From: Caldicoprobacter guelmensis
GTDB lineage: Bacteria; Bacillota; Clostridia; Caldicoprobacterales; Caldicoprobacteraceae
DNA: 6,351 nt
Reading direction: 5' to 3'
Assembly: GCF_016908415.1 (NCBI RefSeq)
Contig: NZ_JAFBDW010000016.1
Span: 1 to 6,351 of the forward strand
The position numbers and the translations under genes were made by a program. This document shows positions 1 to 5,136 of the stretch, piece after piece. The number at the start of each line of letters is the position of its first letter. Position 1 is the stretch's first letter. The notes beneath the pieces were generated by a model. That model saw nothing but the letters and a program-made list of their open reading frames with translations, was not told where the DNA came from and did no database searches.

Positions 1-95
1 CATAATCCGTTTAGGCTCTCTTTTCTTCGTCTTATCCCTGGGTTTTAGCCTCGGTTTGAGTAACAAATCAATATTGCGTACTCTAAGCAGTCCCC
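1..95 (-). pseudogene. IS30-family transposase, interrupted, continuation after the insertion (runs off the left edge)
   Basis: Read on the minus strand from 95, this stretch gives GLLRVRNI and then a basic segment rich in Lys and Arg (DLLLKPRLKPRDKTKK and onward to the edge). The first residues repeat the last residues of the minus-strand IS30 transposase fragment that begins at 2505. Joining that fragment at its 152nd codon to the codon ending at 69 gives one uninterrupted reading frame, so this is the same gene split by the element at 96-2049. The segment corresponds to the linker before the DDE catalytic core of IS30 transposases; the core itself would lie outside the window. It has no start codon or ribosome binding site of its own and is presumably not translated. 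The identification rests on frame continuity and is strong; whether the rest is intact cannot be seen. Confidence 0.85.
70..95. repeat. Target-site duplication, left copy (26 bp)
   Basis: The 26 bases starting AATATTGCGTACTC and ending GCAGTCCCC are identical to 2050-2075. The two copies lie exactly outside the terminal inverted repeats of the element at 96-2049. Outside the copies the sequences differ at once on both sides, apart from the IS30 reading frame they restore. Very long target duplications are a documented property of IS1634-family elements and unusual for other insertion sequences. Confidence 0.93.
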
Positions 96-117
96 CCCGA
101 GTTTGTCAGTTGAAAGG
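96..117 (+). repeat. Left terminal inverted repeat of the IS1634-like element
   Basis: CCCGAGTTTGTCAGTTGAAA aligns without gaps to the reverse complement of the right end, CCTGACTTTGTCAGTTAAAG. Mismatches are at the third and sixth bases and towards the inner end. The first base directly follows the 26-bp duplication, which fixes the boundary. Confidence 0.85.
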
Positions 118-222
118 AGGTTTAAAAGTAAGACCCCTTGATTTTACTGGGTTTGAGGGCTACAAAAATTAATTTTTATTAAAAGTGTAGGGACAAATTT
201 TTTATTATTATGCTTTAATTTG

Positions 223-252
223 TTGATATTGTGTCAAATTGTATGGTACAAT
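223..252 (+). promoter_or_regulatory. Promoter of the IS1634-like transposase gene
   Basis: A -35 like TTGATA (223-228) and a -10 like TACAAT (247-252) are separated by 18 bases. Transcription would begin near 258-260. The -10 overlaps the start of the left arm of the inverted repeat at 251-297, so most of that arm would be missing from the native mRNA. The match to the sigma-A consensus is good but untested. Confidence 0.6.
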
Positions 253-297
253 ATGCATAGGATTTACTGTTTCTTAGGAGGTATTTCCTATGCATAT
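251..297 (+). promoter_or_regulatory. Start-codon inverted repeat that can block read-through translation
   Basis: ATATGCATAGGA (251-262) is the perfect 12-base inverted partner of TCCTATGCATAT (286-297). The loop (263-285) holds the Shine-Dalgarno AGGAGGT (276-282), and the right arm contains the ATG at 290. An RNA started upstream of the element would carry both arms and bury the start codon. RNA from the element's own promoter lacks most of the left arm. This matches the known protection of IS10 and IS50 transposase genes against external transcription. Confidence 0.7.
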
Positions 298-1960
298 AAA
301 AATTGTTAAAGCTGGAAAATATGAATACGTACGTTTAGTAGAATCTTTTCGCGAAAATGGCAAAGTAAAACATAAAGTCATTCTTAACTTGGGACGCAAG
401 GATATAATAGAAGGTAATCCTTCATTTAAGCGATTGGCAGAAAGGCTTTTGGAAATATCAGGAGGTACTGTTGAGAAAACAGACAAACTGCAAATTTCAG
501 AAGGTACTCTTCGCAATTACGGTTTTATAGTGTATCGCAAGCTGTGGCAGATATTTGGCTTTGATAGCTTTTTTGATCAACTGAAAAGGAAGCACACCAA
601 GCTACAATTTGATCTAGGCTCGGTTATTTTTCTCATGGTAGTCCAGCACTTGCTGTCACCCATGAGTAAGCTGAGCACCTACGAAAAGCGTTATTTGTAT
701 TTGGGTATACCCGAAATGGATTTAAATCATCTGTACCGAAGTTTAGATTTACTGGCAGAGAATAAAGAGAACATAGAGAACTATGTTTTTGATAGGAATC
801 GGACGCTGTTTAACATGAGTGTGGATGTAGTGTTCTATGATGTGACTACATTCTATTTTGAGAGTGTAAGAGAAGATGGATTTAGAGATTTTGGTTTTAG
901 CAAAGACAATAAAATTAACGAGGTACAGGTTGTAATGGGTTTACTGATTGACAGTGAAGGACGGCCGATAGGGTATGAATTGTTTCCTGGTAACACGCTT
1001 GACAGCAAGACATTGGAGAGGTCTTTAGAGAAGCTAAAGGAACGATTCAATATTCGTCAGGTAATCATAGTAGCTGACAGGGGTTTAAACAGCAAGTTAA
1101 ACTTAAGCAGGATAAAGGAGATGGGTTATGACTACATAGTGGCAAGCCGTTTAAAGAAGATGCCAGAAAGTGTAATTGAAGAAGTATTTGATTCTAACGG
1201 TTATAGATTATTAACTCCTGAACTTCTGGCAAGGTATAAGGAAGAAGATGAAGAAGAGTTTCGATACAAGGTTATAGACTACATTAACCGTTACAAGGAT
1301 GAAGAAGGGAAAGTAAAAGAACTTAAGGAAAAGATGGTGATAACATATTCTAAGAAGAGGGCATTAAAGGATAAAGCAGATCGTGAACGACTTATTGAAA
1401 AAGCGAAGGAGCTGCTAAAAGAACCAGCAAGGATTAGAGCCAGTAACAGGAGGGGGAGTAAACGCTTTATTTTGGAGAAGGGTGAGAAAGAAGAATATTG
1501 TCTTAATGAGGAGGCTATTGCTGCTGATGAAAAGTTTGATGGCTATTATGCCATACAGACGAGTTTGTTAGACTTGAAAGCAGAAAAGGTACTGGAGGTA
1601 TATCACACGTTATGGAAGATTGAGGAATCGTTCAGGATAATGAAGAGCACCTTGGAAGTAAGGCCGATATTTCACTGGACGGAAAGGAGGATAAAAGGAC
1701 ATTTTGTAGTATGCTTTTTAGCATTTCTTTTGGAGAGGACACTAGAGTACAAGTTGAAAACGAATGGGATTATGATGAGTCCCAACAAAATAAGGGAGGC
1801 TTTAAATTCGATGATGTTTACGGAGGTGGAAATAAACGGGCAGCTTTACTTGATCAAGATGAAACTCAGCGAAGGAGCGAACAAGATATTAAGGGTATTG
1901 CGGATAGCACCACCCAAGAATGTCCTGTCTCTTGAAGAAGCAAAGGCTTTTACCTGGTAA
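290..1960 (+). CDS. IS1634-family (IS4-like) DDE transposase, 556 aa
   Basis: This is the transposase of the surrounding insertion sequence; it cuts and joins the element ends in the chromosome. The start is firm: AGGAGGT lies seven bases before the ATG. The N-terminus (MHIKIVKAGKYEYVRLVES) and the following ILNLGRKD segment are typical of the family. The DDE catalytic residues are readable as Asp184 (VFYDVTTFYF), Asp263 (IVADRGLNS) and Glu445 in YHTLWKIEESFRIMK, the Y-2-R-3-E-like signature region. The acidic and basic stretch around residues 310-400 is the usual insertion between the second Asp and the Glu. The hydrophobic HFVVCFLAFLLE follows the Glu as in relatives. Length is normal and no frameshift is seen, so the enzyme is probably functional. 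It stands alone, with only about 90 bases between its stop and the element end. Overlapping frames inside it are shadows. Confidence 0.95.
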   Translation: MHIKIVKAGKYEYVRLVESFRENGKVKHKVILNLGRKDIIEGNPSFKRLAERLLEISGGTVEKTDKLQISEGTLRNYGFIVYRKLWQIFGFDSFFDQLKRKHTKLQFDLGSVIFLMVVQHLLSPMSKLSTYEKRYLYLGIPEMDLNHLYRSLDLLAENKENIENYVFDRNRTLFNMSVDVVFYDVTTFYFESVREDGFRDFGFSKDNKINEVQVVMGLLIDSEGRPIGYELFPGNTLDSKTLERSLEKLKERFNIRQVIIVADRGLNSKLNLSRIKEMGYDYIVASRLKKMPESVIEEVFDSNGYRLLTPELLARYKEEDEEEFRYKVIDYINRYKDEEGKVKELKEKMVITYSKKRALKDKADRERLIEKAKELLKEPARIRASNRRGSKRFILEKGEKEEYCLNEEAIAADEKFDGYYAIQTSLLDLKAEKVLEVYHTLWKIEESFRIMKSTLEVRPIFHWTERRIKGHFVVCFLAFLLERTLEYKLKTNGIMMSPNKIREALNSMMFTEVEINGQLYLIKMKLSEGANKILRVLRIAPPKNVLSLEEAKAFTW

Positions 1961-1990
1961 GGGATAGGTGTGGGTACAATTTGCGCGTTT

Positions 1991-2027
1991 TAAAAAGAAA
2001 AAATGGCTTGATTTCAAGGTTTTTTGG
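1991..2027 (+). terminator. Weak terminator-like hairpin near the element's right end
   Basis: CTTGATTTCAAG forms a very short stem just before GTTTTTT, about 50 bases after the transposase stop and before the right terminal repeat. The position is sensible for ending the transposase mRNA, but the stem is only four to five pairs, so the call is weak. Confidence 0.25.
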
Positions 2028-2049
2028 AACTTTAACTGACAAAGTCAGG
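2028..2049 (-). repeat. Right terminal inverted repeat of the IS1634-like element
   Basis: This is the partner of 96-117. Its outermost base abuts the right copy of the 26-bp duplication. The shared core reads TTTGTCAGTT inward from the end. Confidence 0.85.
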
Positions 2050-2505
2050 AATATTGCGTACTCTAAGCAGTCCCCTGTCTATATAGTTATACAGAGTTTT
2101 AGTACAAACAATAGGCTTATCTTTCCAACTAGGATCCTTCTTACAGTACCCCACTATAGTATCTGGAGCCCATGGCTTTTCTTGGAGCATCTTTTCCTCC
2201 GCAAATCTGATGAAGTCCTTAACAAGCGGTAGTTTGAGTTTAGTACCACAATTTTTTCGTCTCTTTTCATATACTGCCTGCCCTGCTTCGGGGAAGTATG
2301 CTTCATAAGTAGACAAGTCAGATTTAAGCTGAGTAACGGTACCACGTTTAATTTCCCTGCTAATAGTACTTGGAGCTCTGCCTAGTTGTTTTGCAATGTA
2401 GCGTATACTTTTGCCTTCTTTGTACAAGGCAGCAATTTTCCCTCTTTCATAGACACTTAGGTGTTTAAAAGAGCGACATTTCGTGGTACAATTATATTGA
2501 GCCAT
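2032..2505 (-). pseudogene. IS30-family transposase, N-terminal part, truncated by the IS1634-like insertion
   Basis: Residues 1-152 (2505-2050) are genuine IS30 transposase; the last five residues and the stop come from the inserted element. Residues about 13-54 form the family's N-terminal helix-turn-helix (LSVYERGKIAALYKEGKSIR, then IAKQLGRAPSTISREIKRGT), which recognises the element ends. Residues 100-152 include the characteristic PWAPDTIVGY and KTLYNYIDRGLL segments. The DDE catalytic core is absent from this piece; the gene resumes at 95-1. The start ATG (2505-2503) is preceded by GGAGGT at six bases' distance, so the fragment still has translation signals and could make a short DNA-binding protein without catalytic activity. 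That role is inference. The identity and the interruption are clear. Confidence 0.92.
2050..2075. repeat. Target-site duplication, right copy (26 bp)
   Basis: This is identical to 70-95. On the minus strand it encodes the GLLRVRNI segment of the IS30 transposase. Its left edge abuts the right inverted repeat of the IS1634-like element and coincides with a codon boundary (Ile152) of the broken gene. Confidence 0.93.
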
Positions 2506-2570
2506 AGTGAGACCTCCCTGTATGTTTAGTGATTTTGGATATCTATATCATACAGGATTTCTCACTATGG
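2502..2570 (-). promoter_or_regulatory. Inverted repeat over the IS30 transposase ribosome binding site and start
   Basis: Two stacked stems are visible: 2502-2512 with 2560-2570 (11 pairs, CCATAGTGAGA against TCTCACTATGG) and 2517-2524 with 2549-2556 (8 pairs, CCTGTATG against CATACAGG). They are separated by a small internal loop and close a 24-base loop. The ATG (2505-2503) and much of the GGAGGT (2517-2512) lie in the downstream arm. A -10 like TATGAT on the minus strand (2552-2547) overlaps the upstream arm, so an internal transcript would lack that arm. No good -35 is seen. Confidence 0.6.
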
Positions 2571-2584
2571 TTCTACTATTTTTT

Positions 2585-2608
2585 AGGTGTTGCATTTAAT
2601 TTTACAAC
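2585..2608 (-). repeat. Probable terminal inverted repeat of the IS30-family element
   Basis: On the minus strand, GTTGTAAAATTAAATGCAAC followed by ACCT resembles the GTAAAA...TGCAACA ends seen in many Firmicute IS30-family elements. It lies about 80 bases upstream of the transposase start, the usual place. The partner repeat lies outside the window. Confidence 0.5.
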
Positions 2609-2711
2609 GAACCAAAATAATGAGATATGACGAAAAACAATGAGAAAAATGGAATTTATTTATGAATACGCTAAATAAATATAAAAAATAAAGGTAAAAA
2701 AACTCTTGAAA

Positions 2712-2739
2712 TAGATACAAAAAAGTGGTACTCTATAAT
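2712..2739 (+). promoter_or_regulatory. Possible promoter in front of the structured RNA region
   Basis: A consensus -10 TATAAT (2734-2739) has a weak -35 like TAGATA 16 bases upstream (2712-2717). A start near 2746 would place it about 30 bases before the first long-range helix. The surrounding DNA is very AT-rich, so chance matches are likely. Confidence 0.3.
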
Positions 2740-2745
2740 TGAAAT

Positions 2746-3114
2746 TATAAATCATAATTTATTAATTACAATGAATACTCTCGAAAAGTAGCTAAGCAAC
2801 ATAGGCATAACGATTGATTTTGTAGAGTAACCTTGCAGAATAATTATGGGGTGAAGTCCCAAGACCGAACCTGCAAACAAGCTAAAATAAGGCTCTCAGA
2901 CTTTTCGAAAGCATACTTAAAATGAAGGTAGTGTCAAATAAATAATGAAAAAGTCAACGATAAGAGAATTGTTATCAAAACATGGACTTTGGCAACAGAA
3001 TATAGACTAAAAATATAAAAACACAGTAATTAAGAGTGCTTAATAAGTAAGATATAGCCTAAAAATACAATTAATGGGATTATAATGACATGTGTAAAGA
3101 AGCTACAGTGTAGC
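2746..3114 (+). ncRNA. Candidate structured RNA, group I ribozyme-like core (class uncertain)
   Basis: No convincing protein is encoded between 2609 and 3146; the longest credible reading is a 21-residue ORF at 3085-3150. The + strand instead shows clustered helices. These are 2776-2781 with 2824-2829, 2781-2789 with 2900-2908 (nine pairs), and 2833-2838 with 2871-2876 enclosing a GGG/CCC hairpin at 2849-2860. Further on are 2950-2955 with 2985-2990 enclosing 2959-2963/2972-2976, and 3029-3034 with 3039-3044. The first two cross and would form a pseudoknot. AGACTA (3004-3009) and AAGATATAGCCT (3049-3060), separated by a short hairpin, resemble the R and S elements (P7, P8, J8/7) of group I introns. 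P7 has one A-C mismatch, and a convincing P3 is not evident. It could be a group I intron or IStron relic, another large RNA, or degenerate DNA. A final hairpin is at 3102-3114. Confidence 0.38.
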
Positions 3115-3146
3115 CAGGCAAGTGATATTATTGAGAAGGATTTGAA

Positions 3147-4586
3147 TTAGGTTATGTGTTGATGTCTACAAATATGTTCATATGACAGCCTAAGTAATTC
3201 TAACCATTTGGAAGGCATATCAGGCATATTTGCGATTTCGGGGACACACACTGGGACATTGTAGTTAAGGGAAGAATGAACACGAAGGAAATTGAAAAAG
3301 GCAACAAAAAGAACCATATATTCATTAGCTCTTTCTAAAGAGTTAAAACCGTTTTTGCCTCTGTAGACTGCTTTAAAGGTTCTATTGAGTCGCTCAATTA
3401 CTTGCTTTAGCCAGCGATACTCAGCAGAGACTTCATCGTTGTTGGTAAGACCAATTACCTGTTTAACATCGAAATGTATATTGTGCTGAGCGAAGAAATG
3501 TTGAGCCAGGAGATAAATGGGGTTGCTATCAAAGATTAATACAAGGTTTTCAGGGATTTTACGGAATTTTGCTAATGTAGCATATACTGCTTTGATGGCA
3601 GATATACCGTCTCTATTGGCGAAAACTTCGTAGGAGGTGATAATTTTTTTGACAACATCCATGATAAAAAAGACATAGTGCTTTTTGCCTAAGACTTTGA
3701 CATAGGTTTCATCACCGCAGATGGAGACTTGAGATGATAAGTCGTATGGGTAGTCATCAACATAGGTTTTGAGGATTCTAGCTGCAGAGGCGGCATAATT
3801 TGCGATTGTCTGGTGAGATATTTTGATTCTATGGATATCCCAAAGGATGGAAGCTGTTTGACGCAAACTCAAGCCGTAGTTTATGTGATATGTTAGGGCA
3901 AGGCCGAGGACATACTTAGCCTTTCTGATTCTGGAGAGGTCTACTGAGTGGGGTTTGTTTGGCTCTTGCTTGAGAGAATCAAGTTCGATATCAAAGACAC
4001 GGTGGTAGTAATGCATTTTGTATTTGTGCGGGTTTTGATTGAAATCAGCTTGCTGTTCTGGGGTCAAGGAAGCAATGTTTTGGAGATAGAATGAGCATTT
4101 ACGGTTTTGGCATGAGTAGACAAAGAAGTTTTTTCTATCTCGTTTTTTAGTGAGTGTATGTCTGCAATGAGGGCATTTAAAGACCAGTTTTTCCAGGTAG
4201 GACTTGTGGGGGAAGAAAGTGGAGTGACATACTTTGCATTTTAGCTGTCCTCTGCCGCCGGAGTTATCGTAGATGTATTCATAAGGCGCGTTACAAATAG
4301 GGCAAGTGGTTCCTTTAGGAGGGAGATTGGAACTCCTGTGATTGATAGGTTTAAGAGGTTTTCCGTGGGTATCCAGGTACTGCTGCAGCAATACCTTGTG
4401 GTCAAGTAGCTCTCGCTTTTCAATGATAGGGAAGTCATCTACTTGCATGGTGCGGTATTGTTCAGCGATAGGGTTATCGGAAGGTAAGTTGGACATAAAT
4501 CTATGTATTAAAAAGCACTGAAATTTGAAAAGAATTTTATTCAGGTACTTAATTATACTTAGGAGAAGTGGTATAATAATAGCCAC
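3147..4586 (-). CDS. DDE transposase with zinc-ribbon and hydrophobic N-terminus (IS6-like core), 479 aa
   Basis: GTG at 4586 is preferred as start because AAGAGGTG lies six bases upstream; an in-frame GTG at 4595 has no such signal, and the first ATG is at 4496. Numbering below is from 4595. Residues 5-33 are strongly hydrophobic with scattered Lys, unusual for a DNA-binding enzyme, although I recall similar leaders in clostridial relatives. QVDDFPIIEK (51-60) follows. Cysteine pairs at 98/101, 120/123, 141/144 and 162/167 suggest zinc ribbons. A helix-turn-helix spans about 236-270 (YGLSLRQTASI to SHQTIANY). Catalytic residues are probably Asp295 (GDETYVKVLGKKHYVFF), Asp356 (LIFDSNPIYL) and Glu401 (ERLNRTFK), an IS6/integrase-type layout. 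No frameshift or missing key residue is seen, so it may be functional. The exact family name is uncertain. Confidence 0.85.
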   Translation of the reverse strand: MAIIIPLLLSIIKYLNKILFKFQCFLIHRFMSNLPSDNPIAEQYRTMQVDDFPIIEKRELLDHKVLLQQYLDTHGKPLKPINHRSSNLPPKGTTCPICNAPYEYIYDNSGGRGQLKCKVCHSTFFPHKSYLEKLVFKCPHCRHTLTKKRDRKNFFVYSCQNRKCSFYLQNIASLTPEQQADFNQNPHKYKMHYYHRVFDIELDSLKQEPNKPHSVDLSRIRKAKYVLGLALTYHINYGLSLRQTASILWDIHRIKISHQTIANYAASAARILKTYVDDYPYDLSSQVSICGDETYVKVLGKKHYVFFIMDVVKKIITSYEVFANRDGISAIKAVYATLAKFRKIPENLVLIFDSNPIYLLAQHFFAQHNIHFDVKQVIGLTNNDEVSAEYRWLKQVIERLNRTFKAVYRGKNGFNSLERANEYMVLFVAFFNFLRVHSSLNYNVPVCVPEIANMPDMPSKWLELLRLSYEHICRHQHIT

Positions 4587-4664
4587 GGTGGTCACCTCTT
4601 ATCTAATTTTTAGTATGTAAAGGATGTATATGGTATGTTTATACCATAGAAGAGGTGCCACCGT
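4585..4664 (-). promoter_or_regulatory. Inverted repeat masking the transposase ribosome binding site and GTG start
   Basis: On the + strand, ACGGTGG-T-CACCTCTT (4585-4600) pairs with AAGAGGTG-CCACCGT (4650-4664): fifteen pairs and one bulged base. In the minus-strand mRNA the downstream arm contains the AGAGGTG signal and the GTG start at 4586. The upstream arm lies between the -35 and -10 of the gene's own promoter, so only transcripts entering from outside carry it. A nested perfect hairpin, TATGGTAT/ATACCATA (4629-4648), overlaps the -10 and could be an operator. Confidence 0.7.
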
Positions 4665-4667
4665 CAA
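4638..4667 (-). promoter_or_regulatory. Promoter of the zinc-ribbon transposase gene
   Basis: Read on the minus strand, TTGACG (4667-4662) and TATAAA (4643-4638) are 18 bases apart, a good sigma-A-type promoter. Transcription would start near 4631, about 45 bases before the GTG start and downstream of the upstream arm of the masking inverted repeat. Confidence 0.65.
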
Positions 4668-4690
4668 TTCTAAGTATAAATTCCTGGATA

Positions 4691-5053
4691 AGAGAGAAAT
4701 GAATATATTGTGGATTTGATGGAAAAGTACATCCCAGCAGGAACTGCTAAGCTTCTGGCTATGGATAAAATTGTGGATAAGCCATGGGAAACTCTACGAG
4801 TTTACCACAGCTTATCACACAATTTTATCCACAACCATCAGCAAGCATTTCCAAGCTGGTATGCACTTTCCCACAAGCTCCACAATAACTACTGCTGTGA
4901 TTGCGGCGGTATATCCGCCGAAATGTTTCAACAACCTTTTTGGCTATTGGTTCTACATTCAGTATGGGGAAACGATAGATTTGAGTTTTAAAGGAATATT
5001 ATTTATATTTAAGCACCACCCACTCTGGGGAGGTATTTGAAAAATATACCTAA
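4691..5053. other. Gene-free, palindrome-rich stretch
   Basis: Two overlapping + frames (4692-4991 and 4771-5040) and a minus frame of about 55 codons are open here. They overlap a near-perfect palindrome and lack ribosome binding sites, and I recognise none of them. A segment reading EYIVDLMEKYIPAGTAKLLA (from 4701) looks protein-like and could be a relic. The stretch also holds the 70-bp hairpin at 4762-4831 and a GC-rich hairpin CGGCGG/CCGCCG (4904-4909 with 4915-4920) that is not followed by a T run. Confidence 0.5.
4762..4831. repeat. 70-bp near-perfect palindrome with flanking DnaA-box 9-mers
   Basis: GGATAAAATTGTGGATAAGC (4763-4782) pairs with 4810-4830 with one bulged A, plus T4762-A4831. 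The stem continues inward through TGG/CCA and AAACTC/GAGTTT (4789-4794 with 4798-4803) to a TAC loop. The left arm contains TGTGGATAA (4772-4780), and the right base overlaps TTATCCACA (4825-4833), both exact DnaA-box matches in opposite orientation. It may be a protein-binding palindrome, the end of a lost element, or a transcript hairpin. Confidence 0.75.
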
Positions 5054-5100
5054 AAAATCAGTTATATCAGCAACTAAAGCTGATTTTGTATAAAAATTTT
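5054..5100 (+). terminator. Attenuator- or terminator-like hairpin upstream of the cupin gene
   Basis: AAAATCAG (5054-5061) pairs perfectly with CTGATTTT (5080-5087). Alternatively ATCAGC (5066-5071) pairs with GCTGAT (5079-5084). Both compete for the same 3' arm, and a T-rich run (TTTTG, later ATTTTTG) follows. The arrangement fits a weak terminator or an attenuation switch about 35-50 bases ahead of the cupin ribosome binding site. No specific ligand class is recognised. Confidence 0.35.
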
Positions 5101-5119
5101 TGACACTACGAAAATGAAA

Positions 5120-5136
5120 AGGGGGTATATAAAATG
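5120..5136 (+). promoter_or_regulatory. Ribosome binding site and ATG of the cupin gene
   Basis: AGGGGGT (5120-5126), seven bases of spacer, then ATG (5134-5136). This decides the start position, although the current sequence puts that ATG one base out of frame with the cupin reading frame. Confidence 0.55.

Larger units (their letters stand above)
96..2049 (+). mobile_element. IS1634-like insertion sequence (1954 bp, complete)
   Basis: The element is bounded by imperfect terminal inverted repeats (96-117 and 2028-2049, sharing TTTGTCAGTT) and flanked by a perfect 26-bp direct repeat. It carries one transposase gene filling most of its length, a promoter and start-codon hairpin upstream of it, and about 90 bases of 3' end. 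It has inserted into an IS30-family transposase gene and broken it. Size, single long gene, DDE protein type and long duplication all fit the IS1634 family. The intact ends, open frame and unmutated duplication suggest a fairly recent and possibly still active insertion; activity is inference. Confidence 0.92.
2050..2608 (-). mobile_element. IS30-family element, promoter-proximal part (split by the IS1634-like element)
   Basis: The element contains the N-terminal half of an IS30 transposase gene plus about 100 bases upstream, ending in a plausible IS30-type terminal repeat at 2585-2608. The remainder continues from 95 leftwards out of the window. The outer boundary is approximate because the other terminal repeat is not visible for comparison. 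Confidence 0.7.
3111..4690 (-). mobile_element. Insertion sequence encoding a zinc-ribbon IS6-like DDE transposase (ends approximate)
   Basis: The transposase gene at 3147-4586 with its promoter up to 4667 implies an element of about 1.6 kb. Tentative ends are TAGCCAGGCA (3111-3120) and its weak inverted counterpart TTCCTGGATA (4681-4690), sharing CCAGG. No target duplication flanks these positions. The boundaries are therefore uncertain by tens of bases, and the element may have lost one flank. It separates the structured RNA region from the palindrome-rich region to its right. Confidence 0.55.

Noticed and set aside
1711..1935. A 74-codon + strand open frame inside the IS1634-like transposase gene
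   Set aside because: It overlaps a well-supported transposase in another frame, lacks a ribosome binding site and resembles no protein; a shadow frame.
2841..2876. Resemblance of GGGGTGAAGTCCC...ACCGAACCTGC to a cobalamin riboswitch core
   Set aside because: The preceding GGGAA-type element and the CCGCNACTGT box are missing, and no cobalamin-related gene follows.
2746..3114. CRISPR array or tandem repeats in the gene-free middle region
   Set aside because: No regularly spaced direct repeats are present; the only repeated segments are inverted pairs.
3085..3150. A 21-residue reading frame, MTCVKKLQCSQASDIIEKDL plus one residue
   Set aside because: Too short, only a weak upstream signal, and it crosses the likely end of the neighbouring insertion sequence; not called as a gene.
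4710..5040. Two overlapping + strand open frames of 93 and 89 codons
   Set aside because: Neither has a ribosome binding site, both run through a near-perfect palindrome, and neither sequence is recognisable. A decayed gene is possible but not supported.
5100..5131. TTGACA (5100-5105) with TATATA (5126-5131) as a cupin promoter
   Set aside because: The spacer is 20 bases, and transcription would begin after the ATG and its ribosome binding site, so it cannot serve that start. The -35 match alone is likely chance.
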